Below are positions 1-6,259 of a DNA stretch of 19,117 nucleotides, piece after piece; within the stretch, counting starts at the first letter, position 1; each line of letters opens with the position of its first letter. Under the pieces are notes generated by a model that saw only the letters and a program-made list of their open reading frames with translations, made no database searches and was not told where the DNA came from. The DNA is from Bryobacterales bacterium (GTDB lineage Bacteria; Acidobacteriota; Terriglobia; Bryobacterales; Bryobacteraceae). The stretch is from contig PLMF01000413.1 of assembly GCA_003142355.1 (NCBI GenBank), positions 1 through 19,117 of the forward strand. The letters are read 5' to 3'. The position numbers and the translations under genes are program-made.

Positions 1-2667
1 AATTGCTCCTGCACCACGGGAGGCGCCTATGGCAACGAGATCTTCATTTCGCTGAGGTCCGGTAATTACGGCCCAGTGGCGGTGTCTAGCTCCGACGGCT
101 CTGGGGGCGCCACGCTGTCGAACTACCAGCACTGGGTGAAGATCGGCAGCATCACGTATTCCTGTTACGAAGGATCGCTGAACAGCGCGCAGATAGCGGC
201 CAACGTCGCGGCGCAGATCAACGCTACCGATCCGAACTGCACGACCACGGTGGGAGGTCAGTACAACAACGAGATCCTCATCACGCTGAAGGCTGGCGTC
301 GCGGGCCCAGTTGCGGTGTCGAGTTCGGATGGCTCCGCGGCTGCATCGCTGACTCAAGGCACCGATGCCGCGACTGTCCTGAACAACATCGCCAACCAGA
401 TCAACGGAACGAACTGGGTGCTGAACGGCCCCGCCGTGCTCAGCGCCGCAGTGGTCGCTCCGAATCAGTTGGTGATCGCGGCCACGCCGGGAGCCGACGG
501 CAACATGGTGGCGTTCTATCAGACGGACAACAACAGCAGCAGCCGTTTGTACTTCACCGCGGCCAACTGGAACTTGTCCGGCGGCTCTTCGGACAACGTG
601 TCCTGGCATGTTCATATCGATTTCTCCACCCTCGGCTGGAGCGACGTGGACAAGGTCTGGTGGACCATCGCACCCGCGCTCCCCAACGGCCTGGCATACC
701 AACCGACCGAATGGCAGATGGTGGTGACGAATTGGACGGTGACCGATTCAGGGAGCAAACGCCTGCTCAAGGTGGCCGGACCGGGATCGGTTCGTATCGA
801 GGAAGACAATGCGTGGGTGGTGCGTTCGGGTTACTGGGAAGATCCGTCCGTTGTGGCTCCCGTGGTGTCCGATTTCTGGAGCCTGGGGCGGGCGATTCGG
901 TCGGCATACAGTTCCGGCGAGGCGCGCAGGCTGACCATCGAGACGCACTGCCAGAGCACGCACGACATCTACGTGGGGACGCGGCTGGACACCAATTGCG
1001 GCATTGTGAGCGCGTCGCTCGATGGCGGGACTCCGGTGACGCTCGACTGCTACTGTCCGGTGGCCTCAACGGGGCAGTTGCGGCGGCCGCTGTTTACTGG
1101 AGTGCCCGCGGGGCAGCACAGCGTGGTAATCGCGCTCACGAGCGCGAAGAACTCCGGGAGTTCGGGTTGGTACTTCTACTTTGACTTTCTGGAATGCGCG
1201 GTCAAAAGCGATGTGCCGGATGCTCCGCAAACGCGGACGGATGCCGGGGTAGCGACCGACTTCGACACGGACAACACCTACAAACTGTCGCCGCAGAGGC
1301 TGGTGTGGAACATTCAGAAACTCGGCTTGGTGGGCGAGATCGATCACTACTGCGGCGTGTTCTGGTGGAAACAGTCGGTCGCGGCCAGTCCGGCGTACCC
1401 GACCTGCACGGTCGCGTTTTCCGGCAACTGGAACGATCAGGATGTCGCTTGGCTGCACGTTGGCGGCTCCGCGATCGGCAAAACGGTATTCGGCGGGCAG
1501 GATACGAACAACACCATCGCGCAGCACTTCGCAAACTTCATCAACGCGATCTTCGATGGCGTCTGGGCGACCGCTACCGGCAGCGTCCTCACGATTACAT
1601 CTCATTCGTTCGGCAGCACGTTCCAGTTCCACGTGTATACGGAACTGCCCGGCTCGAACACCGGATCGGGGGTGGCCACGGTAACAGGCGACCTGCAGGG
1701 CGGCACGTATGGCGTGACGTGGGTCATCGATCCGACCCAGACGCCCGTGCTCAATCGGGCGTTCCGCGACTGGCATGCGGATTACCTCGCGCTACTTCAT
1801 TCCGCCGGCATCGGCGTGACGGTGTCCTTCTCGCAGGAACTCGTGAATCCGCCCGACAATCCGTCTGGCGGCGCCGTCTGGGTGCAGCGGTATCCGGACA
1901 ACACTCCCGTGCAGACGTCGACCGGCTTCGGCACGCTCTATAGTTCCCAGGCTGCGTTCGGCGCTCCGGTCGAAAGCTACATGGCAAAGGTGTACGCCGG
2001 CATGGCCGCGCTGATGGCTGCGGCCTCGCTCACGGTGCGCCTCCAGTTCGGCGAGGTGCTGTGGTGGTATCAAGCGAACACCGCCGGGATGGCGTTCTAC
2101 GATGCCGACACCACGGCGGCGGCGCAAGCTGCGCTCGGCCGCGCGCTGGCGACTTTCCACACGCCGGACGACGACCCGTCCGTGAATTCCTACGCCGATG
2201 CGAATTTCCTCCGCGCGCGGCTGAAGGCATACGTGGACGCGATCCGGAATTTAGTGCTGGCTTCCTATCCCGCCGCTGTCTTCGAACTGCTCTGGCCTAT
2301 GGATGTGAACGACCCAGACACATGCAGGCTGACCCGCTACATCAATCTGCCTACCGAATGGCAGACGCGGGCCGGTTCGGGGTTCGACACCTTCATGTGC
2401 GAAGGCTTCCAGTACGGCGGCATCGATCACAACATCGACAAGGCGCAGCGGTGCGCGGCATATCCCTTTGCGGAACTCTCCTGGGATCGGGCGCACTGCC
2501 GCTATCTGGTGGGCTGGTATTACTCCGGCTGGCCCTGGCAGCGAGAATACCTCGCGGCGCGGCGCACGCGGGTGCCGCTGATCAAGTTCTGGGCCTACGA
2601 CCACCTCTGCCTATTCGGGTGGCCACTGCCGCTTCCGGTAGCGGCTGCCAACCCGTCGTTTATCTGA
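1..2667 (+). CDS. Large modular phage-tail/adhesin-like protein (5' end outside window)
   Basis: The frame is open from base 1, so the gene starts upstream; the GTG at 76 is internal to a repeat and is not a believable start. 888 residues are visible. The N-terminal part contains bead-like modules: two adjacent copies share the pattern NC(S/T)..T.GG.Y.NEI.I.L followed by GPVAVSSSDGS (visible residues about 1-40 and 41-118). A looser third copy follows (about 124-180), and a fourth, diverged copy lies near 464-567 (IAQHFANFINA...LTIT). The C-terminal 300 residues (from about 584) are rich in Trp/Tyr and acidic residues (for example QFGEVLWWY, AELSWDR) and look like a TIM-barrel or glycosidase-like domain, which is an inference. 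Such bead-plus-barrel proteins are typical of phage tail or host-recognition parts. The gene is followed 15 bases later by an exported protein in the same direction. The exact function is not recognised. Confidence 0.7.
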   Translation, partial: NCSCTTGGAYGNEIFISLRSGNYGPVAVSSSDGSGGATLSNYQHWVKIGSITYSCYEGSLNSAQIAANVAAQINATDPNCTTTVGGQYNNEILITLKAGVAGPVAVSSSDGSAAASLTQGTDAATVLNNIANQINGTNWVLNGPAVLSAAVVAPNQLVIAATPGADGNMVAFYQTDNNSSSRLYFTAANWNLSGGSSDNVSWHVHIDFSTLGWSDVDKVWWTIAPALPNGLAYQPTEWQMVVTNWTVTDSGSKRLLKVAGPGSVRIEEDNAWVVRSGYWEDPSVVAPVVSDFWSLGRAIRSAYSSGEARRLTIETHCQSTHDIYVGTRLDTNCGIVSASLDGGTPVTLDCYCPVASTGQLRRPLFTGVPAGQHSVVIALTSAKNSGSSGWYFYFDFLECAVKSDVPDAPQTRTDAGVATDFDTDNTYKLSPQRLVWNIQKLGLVGEIDHYCGVFWWKQSVAASPAYPTCTVAFSGNWNDQDVAWLHVGGSAIGKTVFGGQDTNNTIAQHFANFINAIFDGVWATATGSVLTITSHSFGSTFQFHVYTELPGSNTGSGVATVTGDLQGGTYGVTWVIDPTQTPVLNRAFRDWHADYLALLHSAGIGVTVSFSQELVNPPDNPSGGAVWVQRYPDNTPVQTSTGFGTLYSSQAAFGAPVESYMAKVYAGMAALMAAASLTVRLQFGEVLWWYQANTAGMAFYDADTTAAAQAALGRALATFHTPDDDPSVNSYADANFLRARLKAYVDAIRNLVLASYPAAVFELLWPMDVNDPDTCRLTRYINLPTEWQTRAGSGFDTFMCEGFQYGGIDHNIDKAQRCAAYPFAELSWDRAHCRYLVGWYYSGWPWQREYLAARRTRVPLIKFWAYDHLCLFGWPLPLPVAAANPSFI

Positions 2668-2672
2668 GTCAC

Positions 2673-2680
2673 GGAGAAGG
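2673..2680 (+). promoter_or_regulatory. Ribosome binding site
   Basis: GGAGAAGG sits 2 bases before the ATG at 2683 (core GGAG 6 bases away) and lies after the upstream stop. It supports independent initiation at 2683. Confidence 0.6.
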
Positions 2681-2682
2681 AA

Positions 2683-3597
2683 ATGCGAATCTGCCCATTG
2701 CTCGTTCTTTGTTTGCCGGCATTCGCCCAAACCACCACAGTGACTGGCACGATCAGGGACCCTGCCGGCGATCCGCTCGCGGGGTCGTGCTCCATCCAGG
2801 CGGTGGGGCCATTCACCGCGGCGGCGGGCTGGCGCGTGATCGGGGCGCCAACGGTAGTCACTTTCTCGGGCGGATCATTCAGTGTCGGGTTGGCGCCCAC
2901 CGACAGCGGGACGCCCTCGGGGCAGTACTACAAAGTGACGTGTGCCGTGCCGAAGCAGACCGTCAACGGCCACTCGGTGGGGCCGTTTTCCTGGGGGCCG
3001 CGCTACTGGCTGGTCCCGACCAGCGCCAGCAGCCTCGACATCGGAACGGTCGAGTTGACCTCGCCGCCCCCAAGCCCTTCGTGGACGATACTCCCGCAAC
3101 AGATTGCGGGTGCGCTCGGCTACTCCCAAATGCCCGCTCTCAGCTACACGGCGACGGTCAGCACCGCCGAATACACAGACGGCTCCATCACCGTGACGAA
3201 CGGTTCCGACGAGGTCACCGGGGTCGGGACCGCCTGGACCTCGTCGATGACGGGTTACTGGCTGGCCACACAGCCCTGTCTCAGCGCTTATAGATTCAGT
3301 TACGTGTCGGCGACGTCGGGCACGCTGGACCGGCCCTACACTTGCGCCTCGGGGACGATGCGGGGTGTGCCATCCCCTCCCGGCACGCCGTACGGACACG
3401 CCTATGCATTGACGCAGTCCACTTACGTGGCGTCGTCCACGCACGGACTCGGAACCGTGCACATCATCCTGCAGTGCTTCGACGCCGGCGTTACGGCACA
3501 GAGAATCCAACCGGCGGCGGTTCTTGTGTGGCCGAACCAGGACGTCGAGATCCTGTGGCGTAGGGCCACAACCGGATCATGCATCCTCAACCGATGA
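2683..3597 (+). CDS. Exported phage-like protein with N-terminal carboxypeptidase-regulatory-like segment
   Basis: 304 aa. It starts with a short signal peptide (MRICPLLVLCLPAFA, then Q), so the product is probably exported. Residues about 18-40 (TVTGTIRDPAGDPLAG) match the start of a carboxypeptidase-regulatory/Cna-B-like beta sandwich, common in secreted acidobacterial proteins. Around residues 174-191 there is GSDEVTGVGTAWTSSMTG, a G.G.GTAW signature often seen in phage structural and tail proteins. The C-terminus (QDVEILWRRATTGSCILN) has the 'TG.cvin' ending also seen in phage tail-fibre-like proteins. The start at 2683 is supported by a Shine-Dalgarno and the signal peptide. The stop overlaps the next gene's start (ATGA). 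Function is unproven; a virion or tail-associated or surface role is inferred from motifs and neighbours. Confidence 0.7.
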   Translation: MRICPLLVLCLPAFAQTTTVTGTIRDPAGDPLAGSCSIQAVGPFTAAAGWRVIGAPTVVTFSGGSFSVGLAPTDSGTPSGQYYKVTCAVPKQTVNGHSVGPFSWGPRYWLVPTSASSLDIGTVELTSPPPSPSWTILPQQIAGALGYSQMPALSYTATVSTAEYTDGSITVTNGSDEVTGVGTAWTSSMTGYWLATQPCLSAYRFSYVSATSGTLDRPYTCASGTMRGVPSPPGTPYGHAYALTQSTYVASSTHGLGTVHIILQCFDAGVTAQRIQPAAVLVWPNQDVEILWRRATTGSCILNR

Positions 3598-4088
3598 CGC
3601 GGTGGATTCGATTCGTAGCGCCCGCTCTGTTGGCAGTCTCGCTGGGCGCGCAGGCGCGCGTGGCAGGTGATGTGGCTACTGGCGGGCTGGGGCTGTCCAG
3701 CGCGGATGATCGCACGCTGGAGGCTCTGCGGTTTGCGGGAACTTGCCTCAAGACCTGGCAGGACCGCCTCGCGCTCGGCAATTGGCATGTATCGGTCGAG
3801 ATCGCGCGAGCCAAGGACCTGCGGCCGGGGACCGTCGGCCAGGTTGAGATCGACTACCCGGCGAGGAGGGCAGTCATTCAAGTGCTCGACCCTGTCGACC
3901 ACAGGCTGCCGGAAGATCAAATGCTCGCTCTGGTCGAGTCGGTCGTAGTTCACGAGCTCGTCCACATTAGCCTCACCCCGGTGGTCGGAGCGCTGCGGGG
4001 CGTCGAGTCAACCGACAGCGAAGAAGAGCGCGCGGTGCGTCACATTACCGCCGCGCTGTTGGCGGCGCAAAAGAATGGTCACAACTGA
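3594..4088 (+). CDS. Exported HExxH putative zinc metallopeptidase-like protein
   Basis: 164 aa from the ATG at 3594, which overlaps the previous stop as ATGA; an in-frame ATG at 3579 would add five residues. The N-terminus (MTRWIRFVAPALLAVSLGAQA) reads as a signal peptide. The mature part has an alpha/beta segment (NWHVSVEIARAKDL, then a strand VGQVEIDYPARRAVIQVL). Next comes a helix ending in VVHELVHISL, a canonical HExxH zinc-binding motif, and a downstream acidic helix DSEEERAVRHI that could supply a third ligand. Small HExxH proteins with the same plan (beta strand with an IDY.-type segment, HELxHxxL, acidic helix) are common, mostly uncharacterised, in phage genomes. Here the apparent secretion signal is unusual. 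Catalysis is inferred from the motif only. It is translationally coupled to both neighbours and overlaps the next gene by 14 bases. Confidence 0.7.
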   Translation: MTRWIRFVAPALLAVSLGAQARVAGDVATGGLGLSSADDRTLEALRFAGTCLKTWQDRLALGNWHVSVEIARAKDLRPGTVGQVEIDYPARRAVIQVLDPVDHRLPEDQMLALVESVVVHELVHISLTPVVGALRGVESTDSEEERAVRHITAALLAAQKNGHN

Positions 4089-4425
4089 AACCTGCGCCTG
4101 CGGACGGTGCCGGCAATGCCGCTTCCGGGAGCGCGAGCGCCTGATGCGCGAGGCGCGCCAGCGAAAGCCGCAGCGACCAGAGCCGCGGCAACGTCCGTCC
4201 AGGGGCCCACTCTGCACCTGCGGAACATGCCGCAAATGCATCCACCGGGCCGCCGTTCGGAAAAGCAGACAGCGTGTCCCCGATGCTTTCCTTGCGCTCG
4301 ACCAGCCCAGGCCGTTTAATCTTTCCGAGTTTGCGCGAGGAATTTACGAGCTCGAGCTGGCCACGATTTGTCGGGCGGTGCGCGCATGGCGTTGTCGTGT
4401 CGGACCACTGCGGGCGGATGGCTAG
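4075..4425 (+). CDS. Small basic protein with twin CxCGxCRxC motifs
   Basis: 116 aa. Two zinc-knuckle-like motifs, CACGRCRQC (residues 7-15) and CTCGTCRKC (residues 47-55), are separated by a very Arg-rich linker (RERERLMREARQRKPQR). The C-terminal half contains a short helix (FNLSEFARGIYELELATICRAV). The two Cys clusters with identical spacing suggest two structural zinc sites and nucleic-acid binding. Short CxCGxCxxC proteins of this kind occur among phage genes of unknown role. The start overlaps the upstream gene by 14 bases and there is no clear Shine-Dalgarno, so coupled translation is likely. An alternative frame (4107-4319) is open but lacks the paired Cys pattern. Function unknown. 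Confidence 0.6.
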   Translation: MVTTETCACGRCRQCRFRERERLMREARQRKPQRPEPRQRPSRGPLCTCGTCRKCIHRAAVRKSRQRVPDAFLALDQPRPFNLSEFARGIYELELATICRAVRAWRCRVGPLRADG

Positions 4426-4429
4426 AACT

Positions 4430-4436
4430 GGAGGTG
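4430..4436 (+). promoter_or_regulatory. Strong ribosome binding site
   Basis: GGAGGTG ends 4 bases before the ATG at 4441. It is the best Shine-Dalgarno in the plus-strand cluster and is the main reason to accept the short gene that follows. Confidence 0.6.
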
Positions 4437-4440
4437 TTTC

Positions 4441-4668
4441 ATGGATGATCGTCAAACGCGGCTGGCTTTGTCGTGCGCCCTGTTGGCGGCACTCACTGGA
4501 GTGGCAGTCCAGGCCGTCCTCCTGCTCCGGGCCGCCACACAGGCCACCCGTGCGTTGCCAGGGGCCTTATGTGCCGAGCCTCGGGTCACCCGAATGGACC
4601 TGATTGGCCAAGTGGCCGCCGCGCGTATCCTAGTAAGATCCGCATCGATGACTCCTGTGGCTCTCTAG
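4441..4668 (+). CDS. Small single-pass membrane protein
   Basis: 75 aa, preceded by a near-perfect GGAGGTG Shine-Dalgarno. Residues about 7-29 (RLALSCALLAALTGVAVQAV then LLL) form one hydrophobic helix after a short charged N-terminus (MDDRQTR). The rest is short and unremarkable (LPGALCAEPRVTRMDLIGQV). It is the last gene of the plus-strand run and ends 38 bases before the convergent brxL stop. In a phage-like setting a holin, spanin or lysis accessory is conceivable, but nothing in the sequence specifically shows it. Not recognised. Confidence 0.5.
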   Translation: MDDRQTRLALSCALLAALTGVAVQAVLLLRAATQATRALPGALCAEPRVTRMDLIGQVAAARILVRSASMTPVAL

Positions 4669-4669
4669 G

Positions 4670-4681
4670 ACGCGGCCGCGT
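4670..4681. repeat. 12-bp perfect palindrome between convergent genes
   Basis: ACGCGGCCGCGT is self-complementary and begins one base after the stop of the 75-aa gene, in the 38-base gap before the convergent brxL stop. It has no loop and no T-run, so it is not a standard Rho-independent terminator. It could still act as a weak bidirectional pause or a protein site. Confidence 0.3.
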
Positions 4682-4706
4682 GCAGCGCCCCCCATCACGG
4701 GCATGC

Positions 4707-6245
4707 TCAGCACTCGCTCGAATCAACGTTCTCCACCTTCTCCAACAATCGATACCGGTAGTCCACGTCGGCAAACTCAAACGGCAACATCTTGGCGAGC
4801 TGATCCGTCACTCGCTTCCGCATCTCAACCGCCAGGTGTGCCAAAGGAGCAATCTCGTCAGGGCCGATGGTTTCCGGTGTGCGATGCGGATGAAGCAGCT
4901 TCAGCATTCCCGCCACCGTCTTCTTCACTGCATCCTGATTGCGCCCTGTCATGTTCCCCAGGTCAATCCAGCGATTAACGTGGGTCTGGAAATTCAGGCG
5001 CCGCAGCTCTGCGAAGATCTCCGCCATGTAATCGGTTAAGAAGCCATATCCAAGGGCATAGTTTTCCGGCCGGATCTTCGGCATCTCCCATCCGGGCAGA
5101 TACGCGTGAATTCGATCTAGGAACGCCGGATCACGCAACTCCAACGGGAGGACCTCGAAGAGGTGCTCATACCGCGACTCCGGCTGGCGCCGTTCGAGGT
5201 CGGTGTCGATGTTTCCACCGAGCACTATTGAACAGGACGCGGAAAACTCTTGATCTCCACGGCTGAACTTACCAGTCTGCATGTAGTCTTTGAGCACGCT
5301 GATGCTGGCCTCGGCGTCATCGAAGCGCGTGTTAGCAATTTCGTCAAAGAACACGACATGCTTCAGCCCAATCACGCCAAGCTTACGTGTGGCCTTGTTG
5401 TAGAACAGAGTGGCAGGCGTCGCCTTACCGCCGGAGACGACAAATGACCTGTTAGATGTGTTTCGGAAGGTGTAGGTTTTACCTGTTTCGCGCGGCCCCA
5501 GCTCGATGAGGTTGTAGTTCGCCTCGACGAACGGCAACAAGCGCAACAACATGAGCATCTTGATGCGCCGCTCGAAACGAGCCGGATTGAACCCGATCGA
5601 TTGTATTAGGAGATCGATCCACTCGTCGTCCGTAAACGCCGGCCGCTTCTCGATGAAGTCGGCCAAGTTCAGACGTGTGTATTGAAGTGGGGTGAATTCC
5701 CTGATGTAGAACGGAAATTTCCTTCCTTTAACCTCGTACGTCGCGTCGTATTCGATCTCAAGCGTTCCCCAGGCACCGCTAGTCAGCAGCACGTCTCCAA
5801 ATTGAACCAACACCTTCGGTGCAACCCTGACCGTGTTGTCGCCCAGGGCAGGCACGTCCGCCCAGTAGTGGTCCTTAGCCTGGTCCAGTCGGACCGAGAG
5901 CTGTCCCAACAGTGTGTACTGACCCTTTTCCTTGATGCGACTCTTGATTAACTCTTTCTTGGAGCTTTCGGCATAGTGCTCGCTCAGAATTTTGTCGATT
6001 TTTGCCTGGCCGGCGACCGGGTCCGTGGGTTTCACATATCGACTGACCAAGTACTCCATCACAAACCGCGGAAACTCCTTGTAAGCTTCGTTCCAGCGTG
6101 TTAACGGTTTCAGAATTACTCGATCACCAAGAAGCGCCAGAATCTTTTGATCCAATGGCGTCCCGGCTGTAGTCGTCGCCGCAGGAGATGGCGCCGACTG
6201 CGCACCCGGCCCGCCATTATGAATTGGATCTGGAGTGTCAGCCAT
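4707..6245 (-). CDS. brxL: BrxL-like AAA+ protein of a BREX system, lacking the Lon protease domain
   Basis: 512 aa. BrxL proteins are AAA+ ring ATPases required for BREX phage restriction. Visible motifs: Walker A GPRETGKT (residues 250-257), Walker B VVFFDE (297-302), a sensor-type Asn in VLGGN (345), and the family-typical arginine-rich stretch RDPAFLDRIHAYLPGWEMP (371-389). The N-terminal 240 residues include a predicted DNA-binding-type region (KEFPRFVMEYLVSRYV) and a beta barrel-like segment (150-200). Canonical BrxL is about 660-690 aa and carries a C-terminal Lon (S16)-like domain. Here the protein stops about 125 residues after the arginine-rich stretch, and no in-frame Lon sequence follows before the convergent genes. 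Shorter BrxL-family members may exist, so this may be a lineage form rather than a broken gene. It is the last gene of the operon, 14 bases after the pglZ stop, with a weak GAGAG ribosome site. Confidence 0.88.
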   Translation of the reverse strand: MADTPDPIHNGGPGAQSAPSPAATTTAGTPLDQKILALLGDRVILKPLTRWNEAYKEFPRFVMEYLVSRYVKPTDPVAGQAKIDKILSEHYAESSKKELIKSRIKEKGQYTLLGQLSVRLDQAKDHYWADVPALGDNTVRVAPKVLVQFGDVLLTSGAWGTLEIEYDATYEVKGRKFPFYIREFTPLQYTRLNLADFIEKRPAFTDDEWIDLLIQSIGFNPARFERRIKMLMLLRLLPFVEANYNLIELGPRETGKTYTFRNTSNRSFVVSGGKATPATLFYNKATRKLGVIGLKHVVFFDEIANTRFDDAEASISVLKDYMQTGKFSRGDQEFSASCSIVLGGNIDTDLERRQPESRYEHLFEVLPLELRDPAFLDRIHAYLPGWEMPKIRPENYALGYGFLTDYMAEIFAELRRLNFQTHVNRWIDLGNMTGRNQDAVKKTVAGMLKLLHPHRTPETIGPDEIAPLAHLAVEMRKRVTDQLAKMLPFEFADVDYRYRLLEKVENVDSSEC

Positions 6246-6259
6246 TCAAGTCTCTCTCA

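Noticed and set aside
76..78. GTG at 76 as the start of the first gene
   Set aside because: The frame is open to base 1 and upstream residues match the repeat module, so the start lies outside the window.
2061..3293. Long plus-strand frame overlapping two genes
   Set aside because: Out-of-frame shadow of the tail-like and exported genes; Arg/Gly/Ala-rich translation without domains.
4669..4706. Rho-independent terminator between the convergent operons
   Set aside because: Only a loop-less palindrome and no T-run on either strand.
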